Positions 24,628-31,049 of a stretch of 33,477 nucleotides of DNA are shown here, piece after piece. Position 1 is the stretch's first letter. Every line of letters starts with the position of its first letter. The notes under the pieces were generated by a model. That model ran no database searches and was not told the origin of the DNA. It saw only the letters and a program-made list of their open reading frames with translations. A program made the position numbers and the translations under genes. Source of the DNA: Acidimicrobiia bacterium (lineage in GTDB: Bacteria; Actinomycetota; Acidimicrobiia; Spongiisociales; UBA5794); assembly GCA_024762335.1 (NCBI GenBank), contig JANTHO010000026.1:1-33477 (forward strand), given 5' to 3'.

Positions 24628-25195
24628 ACCCATCGGGCGCATCGTGCGGCTCCAGGTGCAGGCGGAGCCGGTGAAGGCCACCGGACGATACGACCCGTCC
24701 GCAATCGTGACGGGGGCAACTGCATCGATCGGTGCGGCGGGCATGCTGCTGTGGGACGGCAACGGGTGGATCGTGGATGCGCACCACCGGGCCCATCCGA
24801 GAGCGAGGGGAGGGGGAAACCGGCCGCTCTCGATCGGGTTCACCGGCCACTACGCGGCGATGGCGAACCGATTCGGCGAGGCGCCGGTGGGGATCGCGGG
24901 GGAGAACATCATCGTCGACGGGCCTGCGGTCCGGATGAGCGACATCGCCGACGGCTTCGTCGTGCGGCGTTCGAACGGGATGGAGGTGCCGCTCGACGCG
25001 CCGCGGCCCGCTGCCCCGTGCCTCCCGTTCACGTCGTTCCTCTCGGGAAGCGCCATCGTGTTGCCGAGGGAGCGTCTCACCGACGAACTCGCTTTCCTCT
25101 CCGACGGGACGCGTGGTTTCCTCGTCGAGACGAATCCAACGCTTGGGCGCGTGGAGATCGAAGTCGGAGACGAGGTTGGTTTTCGTCACGTGTGA
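24620..25195 (+). CDS. MOSC-domain-like protein, copy 1
   Basis: This 191-residue protein has a MOSC-like pattern: RGGGNRPLSIGFTGHY, then GIAGENIIVDGP (residues 91-102, compare the GEN-(L/I)-x-V-x-G signature), then PRPAAPC with a conserved-position cysteine C134, and a closing IEVGDEV. MOSC domains occur in molybdenum cofactor sulfurases and in YiiM-type proteins that handle toxic hydroxylamine-type substrates, where the cysteine is thought to carry sulfur or the cofactor. No other domain is present. It overlaps the GDPD gene by 8 nt. A paralogue follows at 25248. Its substrate is unknown. Confidence 0.72.
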   Translation: MFEPIGRIVRLQVQAEPVKATGRYDPSAIVTGATASIGAAGMLLWDGNGWIVDAHHRAHPRARGGGNRPLSIGFTGHYAAMANRFGEAPVGIAGENIIVDGPAVRMSDIADGFVVRRSNGMEVPLDAPRPAAPCLPFTSFLSGSAIVLPRERLTDELAFLSDGTRGFLVETNPTLGRVEIEVGDEVGFRHV

Positions 25196-25213
25196 TTCCC
25201 GGATCGGGTAGCG

Positions 25214-25219
25214 TAGATT
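25214..25219 (+). promoter_or_regulatory. Possible -10 box before MOSC copy 2
   Basis: TAGATT fits TANNNT and lies 28 nt before ATG 25248. Nothing else in the 52-nt gap is clear. It may give the second copy its own transcript, independent of the hut operon. Confidence 0.3.
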
Positions 25220-25247
25220 CCGTGTCCATCTCCACGCGAGCCATCGA

Positions 25248-25817
25248 ATGAGTGAACGCCTCGGCCCGATCGTCCGACTGCAGGTCCATGCCGAGTCGCT
25301 GAAACGCGACGGTGCCTACGTGCCCGCGCCGCTCATCTCCGTCGAACGAGCATCCGTGGACGCGGCAGGGCTCCTCGGATGGGATGGCACGGGATGGGTC
25401 GTCGACGTTCACCATTCTGCGCATCCGCGGCTGCGCGGCGGGGGTCACCGCGCACTGTCGATCGGCTTCACCGGCCACTACGAGAGGATCGAAGAACGGT
25501 TCGGCACGGTCCCGTTCGGGATCGCCGGTGAGAGCATCATCGTCGACGGTCCGGCGGTCACCGCGGACATGATCTCAGGAGGGTTGATCGTCCGCACCGG
25601 CGACGGCGCTGAGGTGGAGTTGCGATCCCCCCAACCGGCAATCGCATGCCCCGGATTCACCTCTCACCTGCTCGGCAGCCCCGTCGTTCTGCCGCGCGAT
25701 GAGATCGAGAACCATCTGGCATTTCTCTCGGCGGGGACACGCGGCTACATCCTCGCCGTCGACCACCTGGACGCGCCAGTCGAACTGTCGATCGGCGACG
25801 AGGTCTTCACACTGTGA
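25248..25817 (+). CDS. MOSC-domain-like protein, copy 2
   Basis: This 189-residue protein is a tandem paralogue of the preceding gene. By hand alignment the first 140 residues line up without gaps and about 80 are identical. Shared features include RGGGHRALSIGFTGHY, GIAGESIIVDGP (91-102), the cysteine at C134, and the closing IGDEVF. GESI replaces GENI in the signature. A 52-nt gap separates the two genes and contains a nine-codon GTG frame (25222-25251) whose stop overlaps this ATG, possibly a leader peptide but more likely chance. The 3' end overlaps the convergent gene by 11 nt. The two copies may have diverged in substrate. Confidence 0.72.
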   Translation: MSERLGPIVRLQVHAESLKRDGAYVPAPLISVERASVDAAGLLGWDGTGWVVDVHHSAHPRLRGGGHRALSIGFTGHYERIEERFGTVPFGIAGESIIVDGPAVTADMISGGLIVRTGDGAEVELRSPQPAIACPGFTSHLLGSPVVLPRDEIENHLAFLSAGTRGYILAVDHLDAPVELSIGDEVFTL

Positions 25818-26169
25818 ACGGGATGCCGTTCAGAACCACCAACTGATCGATCACGACCTCAACCGCGTCTTCGAAGGTGAGGCCGCGACGGTCACGCATC
25901 GGGATCCCCCGTTCCTGGACATAGATGCGAAACCCCTCGCCGTCTTCGAGAACGTACAGGCCGTCCCGTGGGCCGACGCGGTTGTTCCCGAGGGCGAGAA
26001 GCGCCGTTCGATCCGGGATCTCGGAGATGACGTCGATCCGCTCCAGGGTGAGCGCCTCGGTGAAGTCGGCGGTGGTCGATGCGCGACGACCCAAAATCTG
26101 CGAGGCCAACTTTCGCAGCCTTCGGTGTATGAGCGCCTGCGCCTGTTCCTGCCGGGTCGGACGATTCAT
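25807..26169 (-). CDS. Small conserved-looking protein, unknown
   Basis: I do not recognise this gene. The 120-residue product begins with a Arg/Gln-rich helical segment (residues 1-30) and continues as a mixed alpha/beta protein with GLYVLEDGEGFRIYVQERGIPM in the middle and an EDAVEVVIDQLVV helix near the end. No metal, nucleotide or membrane motif is visible. The pattern of charged and hydrophobic residues and the fit to codon use favour a real gene. It overlaps the convergent MOSC-like gene by 11 nt at its 3' end. TACCTT upstream of the ATG could be its -10, 10 nt away. Confidence 0.6.
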   Translation of the reverse strand: MNRPTRQEQAQALIHRRLRKLASQILGRRASTTADFTEALTLERIDVISEIPDRTALLALGNNRVGPRDGLYVLEDGEGFRIYVQERGIPMRDRRGLTFEDAVEVVIDQLVVLNGIPFTV

Positions 26170-26290
26170 GTATGAGTAGAAGGTACCAACTTCCTCCGTA
26201 GATCTCCAGGGTGCGGCTCCAACGGTTTGCTCCCGGATCGGCTCCCGAGCTGGGCGAACGCTCCACGCCCGCGCTCCGACCCTCTCCTTG

Positions 26291-26340
26291 CCCCCACCGA
26301 CGAGGTGGGGGACGTCAGGAGCCCGCGACGAGCAGGGGAC
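26291..26340 (-). repeat. Third copy of the CCCCTGCTCGTCGC repeat arm
   Basis: The reverse complement begins GTCCCCTGCTCGTCGCGGGC and closely matches the left arm of the element at 3456-3512, differing at few positions over the first 35 nt. It ends in a CCCCCACC-N5-GGTGGGGG hairpin (26291-26311) like the one at 141-161. The rest of 26170-26439 holds no gene that I can see. Confidence 0.6.
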
Positions 26341-26439
26341 TCTGAAAGCGTGCCATCGGGAGATCAGACGTGGCCGGCGGGGGATGCTGCGTGTGTCCGT
26401 CGCGTCGTCGGGGTCCGGAGACGCTCAACGCCCGATGCG

Positions 26440-26805
26440 TCAGAGCGAGGTCTTCCTCTTGCCGAGGAGGTTCATGCGGGTCCGGCGGATCACGTCGGGC
26501 TCCACGACCCGGCCGTCATCGAAACGGAAGCGCAGCGCATCCTCGGGGCACTGCACGATGCACGCCGCACACAGGATGCAATTGGCCGGCTCGGCGATAC
26601 GCACCTTGCGGGCGTGCCCGTCCATCACGAGCACCTCTCTCGGACAAACCAGCACACCTTCTGCAGTACCGGTGCACCGGTCGAGGAGACGCTCCACCTC
26701 GAAGTCGCTCGGATTGACGGAGCTGGACAAGAGCGGTGTCGAGCCCGCCATGTCGATCGAGGCGATCCCCATGCCTACCGCACAGGCCACTGCGAGCCAC
26801 ACCAT
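26440..26805 (-). CDS. Ferredoxin-like protein with one membrane helix, possible remnant
   Basis: From ATG 26805 the 121-residue product has one hydrophobic helix (MVWLAVACAVGMGIAS), then a ferredoxin-type region. One 4Fe-4S motif is intact, CILCAACIVQCP (CxxCxxCxxxCP). The other is degenerate, RCTGTAEGVLVCP, retaining only its first and last cysteines. The linker DMAGSTPLL and the ending RRTRMNLLGKRK recall the C-terminal part of proteins in which a corrinoid-binding, membrane-embedded HgcA-like domain is fused to an HgcB-like ferredoxin; I am not certain of this family. No matching N-terminal domain is seen: the frame continues to 27009 but looks non-coding and Ser/Pro-rich. It is therefore either a small membrane ferredoxin or a truncated C-terminal remnant. 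No Shine-Dalgarno sequence precedes 26805. Confidence 0.6.
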   Translation of the reverse strand: MVWLAVACAVGMGIASIDMAGSTPLLSSSVNPSDFEVERLLDRCTGTAEGVLVCPREVLVMDGHARKVRIAEPANCILCAACIVQCPEDALRFRFDDGRVVEPDVIRRTRMNLLGKRKTSL

Positions 26806-27102
26806 GGTCGACGGCGGTCTCACCGGGTCCGGTACCTCAGCAGACGCTGCCGTCGGTGTCAATGCCGGCGAGAGGTTCCTCGTGGAAGACGAGTCACTGC
26901 CGGACTCTGCGAGGCGCTCGCCGAGTCGTCCCCGCCTCGCTGTGGGGAAGCCTGCACGCGGGAAGTCGGCAACCAAGAGATGGGCGACGTTCCCCTCAGC
27001 AACTCCCACGTTGTCATCTGGACCGATCGCACGGTCGCCTTCTTCGGAGAATTGATCGGCGGCCGGCGACCGGGTTCGAGGGCGAAGGGTATTTCCCAGC
27101 GA
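26806..27102. other. Non-coding stretch
   Basis: About 300 nt upstream of the ferredoxin-like gene on the minus strand carry only short, overlapping, low-complexity frames on both strands. I see no gene, RNA or repeat here. It may hold decayed remains of the missing N-terminal part of the ferredoxin-like gene, but I cannot show this. Confidence 0.4.
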
Positions 27103-27567
27103 TCAGGTGCCCTCTGCCGCGACCTTGAGTCGCTGTAGGCCCCGTTCGAAGTCGGGTCCAACCATGGCGTCCATGCTCTTGAACAGACCCATCACCCGGG
27201 TCATGAGTGTCTTGCGCCCGGACATCGACCAGGTGACGTCGGTGCCGTCACCCGATGGCCGCAGCGTGAAGGCGGTGTCGTTGCTCGCTTTGAACGGTTT
27301 CAGGAATTCGAGGGCGATCTCGACACTGGAGTTCTCAGCCGTTCCGATGATCTCCATGGTTCCCCGGCCCACCTTGCGGTTGCCCGACCAGGCGTACTTC
27401 GACCCGACGCCGCCCTCGGGGCCCGAGAACGTCTTCTCCATCCCCGGGTCCATCTCATCCCAAGGGGACCAGGCATCCCACTTGCGGAAATCGACGATAT
27501 GGCGAAAGACCTCGTTCGGAGAGGCGGCAATGGTCAATGAACGCTGAACGGTATATGTGTCACTCAT
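27103..27567 (-). CDS. SRPBCC / polyketide cyclase-like protein
   Basis: This 154-residue protein has the START-like SRPBCC pattern: a first strand YTVQRSLTIAASPNEVF, the WDAWSPWDEMDP helix region near residue 31, and a long C-terminal helix (FERGLQRLKVAAEG). These proteins form a deep cavity for a hydrophobic ligand; roles range from polyketide cyclisation to stress proteins, so no substrate is offered. TAGATT at 27575-27580 is placed 7 nt before the ATG in the leaderless style. The gene is divergent from the frameshifted methyltransferase at 27697. Confidence 0.85.
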   Translation of the reverse strand: MSDTYTVQRSLTIAASPNEVFRHIVDFRKWDAWSPWDEMDPGMEKTFSGPEGGVGSKYAWSGNRKVGRGTMEIIGTAENSSVEIALEFLKPFKASNDTAFTLRPSGDGTDVTWSMSGRKTLMTRVMGLFKSMDAMVGPDFERGLQRLKVAAEGT

Positions 27568-27574
27568 GCACTCG

Positions 27575-27580
27575 AATCTA
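27575..27580 (-). promoter_or_regulatory. Leaderless -10 of the SRPBCC gene
   Basis: On the minus strand TAGATT is followed after 7 nt by ATG 27567. There is no Shine-Dalgarno sequence. Confidence 0.45.
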
Positions 27581-27684
27581 CCCGCTCAGCTCGGGCAAGA
27601 GACCGGGTTCATGGCAGGTGTCGGCGCCGATGCCGGGCCCAGTTCGCGAACGACCTCCACAATTCGAGGGGAAGCCCGGTCGAA

Positions 27685-27690
27685 TAGGCT
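27685..27690 (+). promoter_or_regulatory. Leaderless -10 of the methyltransferase gene
   Basis: TAGGCT is followed after exactly 6 nt by GTG 27697, which is in frame with the ATG at 27700. Confidence 0.45.
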
Positions 27691-27696
27691 GGTGTG

Positions 27697-28457
27697 GTGA
27701 TGAGCGACCCAGTTGAGCGCACGGTCGACGCGTCCCGGCGGAGCTTCAACCGCGAGTTGCTCTCGGGGGACTACTGGGACACTCACGGCAACGACGATCA
27801 AGTGGACGGCCTGGTTACTTTTCTCGACCCTGTGCCGGGGGCACCTACCTGGATCTAGCTACCGGCAACGGAGACCTCGCCTTCGCTGTCGCAGGCCACC
27901 AAACGGAAGCCCACGTCGTTGGGATCGACATTGCCGACATGGCGGTATTGCGGAACCAGGCCACGGCCGGGGAGCAGGGGTACGCCAATGTTGAGTTCCT
28001 CGTCGCTGATGGTTGCACGATTGACTTTCTGGACGCCAGTTTCGACGGCATCACCTGGCGCTACGCGTTGCATCACTCTGCCCAAGTCGAGGCGGCGCTC
28101 GCCGAAGTCGGCCGCGTGCTGAGGCCGGCGGCCGTCTTGGTGGTCGCCGACGCGGTCAGGCATCCGGAGGACGATCGAGACTTCATCAACCGATGTCAGG
28201 CCCTCGAGCCCGATGGCCACGTACGGATCTACACCGCCAACGGCCTCGTTGATCTGTTCTGGGCCAGCGACTTCGAGGCGCAACAGCAGTTTGTGTCGAC
28301 GATCACGTTCACCCGAAGCCTCAAAGCCGCCTATCGCGACCTCATCGACGGGACGCCGCCTGAGATCCTGGACCTCTACGGCGTCACCATCACGGGTGAT
28401 CGAGCGGTGCTTGACTCCGACGTCCTCAATGTCAAGTTCGCGGCTCCAGCGGATTGA
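27697..28457 (+). pseudogene. SAM-dependent methyltransferase, frameshifted
   Basis: The coding region is split. The first frame (from GTG 27697 or ATG 27700) gives a 53-residue head, ending ...VTFLDPVPG and then stopping at TAG after an out-of-frame APTWI. The second frame continues YLDLATGNGDLAFAVAG, the glycine-rich SAM-binding motif I, then VVGIDIAD, a WRYALHH segment, RVLRPAAVLVVAD and ends at 28457. Adding one G to the run of five at 27837-27841 joins the two as VPGGTYLDLATGNGD. This resembles the UbiE/class I methyltransferase family. Either the gene is inactivated, the assembly has a homopolymer error, or frameshifting occurs; the first two are more likely. The substrate is unknown. 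Confidence 0.75.
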
Positions 28458-28629
28458 ACGCACCCCCGGTCGCTCGCGGCCAGGCCTATCCACATATCGG
28501 CCCACGCAGAAGAATCGGCTCGGTCGCCAAGCAGGCATGAGGGAAGGGAAGGGCCGACGAGCCGGCACCGTGCATCCAACCGATTGCTCCCACGCCCCGG
28601 CCGGCCGCTGCTCGTTCATGGCGCATTGA

Positions 28630-28650
28630 ATCCCTTGCGCTGCAAGGGAT
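28630..28650. repeat. Perfect hairpin next to the tRNA fragment
   Basis: ATCCCTTGC (28630-28638) pairs with GCAAGGGAT (28642-28650) over loop GCT. It lies 3 nt from the tRNA-Arg fragment, on the side that would be downstream of the tRNA, where integrase sites or terminators commonly occur. There is no T-run. Confidence 0.5.
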
Positions 28651-28653
28651 CCC

Positions 28654-28702
28654 GACAGCACGCCCGGCGGGACTCGAATTCCCCAACGTTCTGATCCGTA
28701 GT
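28654..28702 (-). other. tRNA-Arg(ACG) 3'-half fragment, left copy
   Basis: On the minus strand the fragment runs ACTACGGATCAGAA, then GTTGGGG, then the T-arm-like ATTCGAGTCCC, then an acceptor-like GGGCGTGC. This matches the 3' half of tRNA-Arg with anticodon ACG, starting in the anticodon loop (CTACGGA). The 5' half (acceptor, D-arm, first half of the anticodon stem) is absent, and an extra A breaks the T-arm, so it is not a functional tRNA. It resembles the att copy left by an element that integrates into a tRNA 3' end. Confidence 0.65.
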
Positions 28703-28819
28703 CCGGCAACCTTCATGACGTGTGGTGTCGTCCAATCACACCTCCTCGCCTCCAGTTGACGAAACGTGCGACCGCCGTGTCGTCCTGTCTATCTGGTCAC
28801 GCCCAGGCATCTGGATTTG

Positions 28820-28838
28820 GGTTGCAGGTTGGTTGCAG
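28820..28838 (+). repeat. Two GGTTGCAG direct repeats, 11-nt period
   Basis: GGTTGCAG occurs at 28820-28827 and 28831-28838, one helical turn apart, about 40 nt before the monooxygenase start. Such phased repeats suggest a protein-binding site, for example an integrase arm site or an operator of the monooxygenase gene. Function is not established. Confidence 0.4.
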
Positions 28839-28881
28839 TCGGCGGACCTCGTTCGAAGCCACGGGGTAGCCTCCGGGATGT

Positions 28882-30087
28882 ATGAGGCACACTGATGCGG
28901 TGATTGTCGGGGCCGGGCAAGCGGGCCTCGCGACGAGCTACTGGTTAGCTCAGCGCGGAATTGACCACGTGTTGCTTGAGAGGCAGAGTTCGGGCGCCTC
29001 GTGGCAGGACCGCTGGGATTCCTTCTGCCTTGTTACACCCAATTGGACGCTGGACCTACCAGGGTTCCCCTACGACGGTGACGATCCGGATGGATTCTTG
29101 CTGCGCGACGCCATCGCCGACTACGTGAAGGGATATCGCGACTTTCTCAATAGCCCCGTCGAAGAACTCACCGATGTCCAGGAAGTAAGCCGTGTTGGCA
29201 CCTATTGGACACTCAGAACGAGCCGCGGTGCCTGGTCTGCGCTTGCCGTGGTGGTCGCAACCGGTGCGTTCCCATTCCCATCCATCCCACCGCTGGCCAG
29301 CGACATCGGACCCGGCCCGTTGCAGCTTCATAGCCAGTCGTACCGCCGGCCTGCCGACCTGCCTGATGGTGGAGTGCTCGTCGTTGGGAGCGGTCAGTCT
29401 GGGGCACAGATCGTTGACGACCTCGTGCTCGCGGGCCGACAAGTGTGGTTCTCCGTAGGACAAGCCGGGCATGTCCCTCGCCGTTACCGCGGACGAGACA
29501 CGAGCGCGTGGTTCAAGGAAATCGGCTTCATGGAGATGCTGATGACAGAGGAGATGAGGCAGCGCCCGAGCATGATGGTCTCGGGTAGAGATGGCGGAAA
29601 GGACCTCAATCTGCGTGCGTTTGGCCGCGATGGCGTTCGTCTTGTCGGTCGTGTTGTCGCCGTGGACCGTTCCACACTCACGCTTGCGGGCAACGTTGCC
29701 GACATCCTTGACGGTGCCGACGCGATCGCCGCCCAGGTGACCGGGGAGATCGATCGATTCATCTCCGAACATGAAATCGACGCCCCGGCCGCGGAGATCG
29801 AAACGATCGAGTGGATTCCTGAACTGGCCCCTCTCAGCCTCGATCTCGAAGCGGAGGGAATCAACTCAGTGATATGGGCCACTGGGTATCGCCAAGACTA
29901 TTCGTGGATCGACGCCGCAGTCTTCGACGAGCGCGGTCACCCCAGACAACATCGCGGCGTAACTGCCGAACCAGGGCTCTACTTCATCGGCTTGCACGGA
30001 ATGCACACGGTCGGCTCAGGGCTCTTCTACGGGGTTGGCGCCGACGCCGAACACATCGTCGAACACCTAGCAGGGACACTCAAGTAG
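28882..30087 (+). CDS. FAD-dependent flavin monooxygenase-like protein
   Basis: This 401-residue protein belongs to the CzcO/FMO-like flavoprotein group that uses NADPH and oxygen to hydroxylate or oxidise organic substrates, or acts as a related reductase. The FAD Rossmann motif GAGQAGLA starts near residue 10, the second nucleotide-binding motif GSGQSG near residue 168, and the family motif WATGYR near residue 332. It starts at ATG 28882 (MRHTDAVIVG). TAGCCT (28867-28872) lies 9 nt upstream. It carries more A/T-ending codons (for example a TTA leucine in the first 30 codons) than the flanking operons, consistent with horizontal transfer. No substrate is indicated. Confidence 0.88.
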   Translation: MRHTDAVIVGAGQAGLATSYWLAQRGIDHVLLERQSSGASWQDRWDSFCLVTPNWTLDLPGFPYDGDDPDGFLLRDAIADYVKGYRDFLNSPVEELTDVQEVSRVGTYWTLRTSRGAWSALAVVVATGAFPFPSIPPLASDIGPGPLQLHSQSYRRPADLPDGGVLVVGSGQSGAQIVDDLVLAGRQVWFSVGQAGHVPRRYRGRDTSAWFKEIGFMEMLMTEEMRQRPSMMVSGRDGGKDLNLRAFGRDGVRLVGRVVAVDRSTLTLAGNVADILDGADAIAAQVTGEIDRFISEHEIDAPAAEIETIEWIPELAPLSLDLEAEGINSVIWATGYRQDYSWIDAAVFDERGHPRQHRGVTAEPGLYFIGLHGMHTVGSGLFYGVGADAEHIVEHLAGTLK

Positions 30088-30170
30088 GGCTGGTCGCGGC
30101 TCTTGGGCACCTCCGTCGCTCGGTGAACGCTTCACGCAAGGTTGCCAGCAGGCACCCAAGGAGCAGAACA

Positions 30171-30596
30171 GTGGAGATTCGAGTCTCAACCGTGGTGGAT
30201 CGCCCATTGGCGATGGTGTGGGAATTCTACGCCGTCCATCATGTCGAGAACCACCCCCGGTGGGACCCAGACCTCGAGCTGGAGCAGGTGTCGCATGGAC
30301 CGATCGGATTGGGAACCCTGATCAAGCGCCGGAATCTGAGGTACGACACGCCAACCGAGGGGTCGATGGAGGTCACCGAACTCGAGCCTCAGCGGGTGAT
30401 GGGAGTCAAGATCCAGGACGGGCCGGTCGAAACTCGAGGGCGCGCAACATTCTCAGCCGCCACCCCCACCACAACCGATGTGACGATTTGGGCCGACTTC
30501 CCCGGAATGGACGACTCTATGACAAGCAGGATCAGACCACTCATGGAGCGAAGCGCCGCTGCCATCAAGCAGCTCATCGAGAGCGAACCTGGTTAG
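30171..30596 (+). CDS. SRPBCC family protein
   Basis: This 141-residue protein has an SRPBCC pattern: VEIRVSTVVDRPLAMVWEFY, WDPDLELEQVSHGPIGLG, and a closing helix (MERSAAAIKQLIESEPG). GTG 30171 is chosen because AGGAG (30159-30163) lies 7 nt upstream; longer frames to the left are shadows. The family binds small hydrophobic ligands; no substrate can be named. Its stop overlaps the start of the cupin gene by one nt (30596), so they are probably one transcript. It is unrelated in detail to the SRPBCC protein at 27103-27567. Confidence 0.82.
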   Translation: MEIRVSTVVDRPLAMVWEFYAVHHVENHPRWDPDLELEQVSHGPIGLGTLIKRRNLRYDTPTEGSMEVTELEPQRVMGVKIQDGPVETRGRATFSAATPTTTDVTIWADFPGMDDSMTSRIRPLMERSAAAIKQLIESEPG

Positions 30597-30970
30597 TGAC
30601 CAATCCCCTCGACATCGGTTCGTACGCCGCTATCCGAACCTGCCTGCGTCTCTACAACCATCGCCACGGCGAGTCCCAATTTGAGGAGGTCGAGTTCCCG
30701 TTCAGCGAACTGAGGAGCGATGGCACGGCTCCGGTCCTGGCGACTCCTTTCCAGGAGGCCACTCGCCACGGGCTGAGGATTGTGCCGCCCGGTTGGAAGC
30801 GCGATTGGGCTCCGGCCGCTCGGCGAATGATCGCGGTCTATCTGTCCGGCAAGAGTGATATCGAGGCCAGCGACGGCGGAGTCCGAAGACTCTCTCCCGG
30901 CATCGTGCTACTGGCCGAAGACATCACCGGGCGAGGGCACCGTGTGACACACGTCGGTATGATCCGGTGA
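30596..30970 (+). CDS. Cupin-domain protein
   Basis: This 124-residue protein looks like a single-domain cupin: an early FEEVEFPFSEL segment, the first-motif region around GWKRDWAPAARRMIAVYLSG, and the second region SDGGVRRLSPGIVLLAEDIT followed by GRGHRVTHVG, typical of a cupin conserved box with its trailing histidine. The first box has lost most metal-binding histidines (W, P, A), so it may not bind metal. GTG 30596 overlaps the SRPBCC stop by 1 nt. No substrate can be inferred. Confidence 0.7.
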   Translation: MTNPLDIGSYAAIRTCLRLYNHRHGESQFEEVEFPFSELRSDGTAPVLATPFQEATRHGLRIVPPGWKRDWAPAARRMIAVYLSGKSDIEASDGGVRRLSPGIVLLAEDITGRGHRVTHVGMIR

Positions 30971-31001
30971 CGGTGGTACACATCGTCCTTCCGGACTGGA
31001 T

Positions 31002-31049
31002 GCCAGCACGCCGGGAGGGACTCGAATCCTCAACCTTCTGATCCGTGGT
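31002..31049 (-). other. tRNA-Arg(ACG) 3'-half fragment, right copy
   Basis: On the minus strand ACCACGGATCAGAA, GGTTGAGG, ATTCGAGTCCC, then a CCCGGCGTGCTGG end. It aligns with the copy at 28654-28702 in the same orientation, with six mismatches and one gap over 49 positions. The fragment begins at the last base of the leuD stop codon (TAA, 31049-31051). As at the left copy, the 5' half of a tRNA is missing, so no working tRNA is encoded. Confidence 0.65.

Larger units (their letters stand above)
28458..28881. other. Gene-poor gap with att-like remnants
   Basis: The 424-nt gap between the methyltransferase and the monooxygenase has no supported gene. It holds, in order, a 9-bp hairpin (28630-28650), a tRNA-Arg 3'-half fragment (28654-28702), and two GGTTGCAG repeats 11 nt apart (28820-28838). 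GC content falls visibly below that of the flanking operons. The rest shows nothing. Confidence 0.5.

Noticed and set aside
25222-25251. A nine-codon GTG frame before MOSC copy 2 as a leader peptide
   Set aside because: It is very short, the TAGATT box is only 2 nt from the GTG, and the composition is not distinctive; chance is more likely.
28654-31049. Functional tRNA genes at the two tRNA-Arg-like sites
   Set aside because: Only the 3' halves are present; the 5' acceptor strand and D-arm are missing and the T-arm stems have mismatches.
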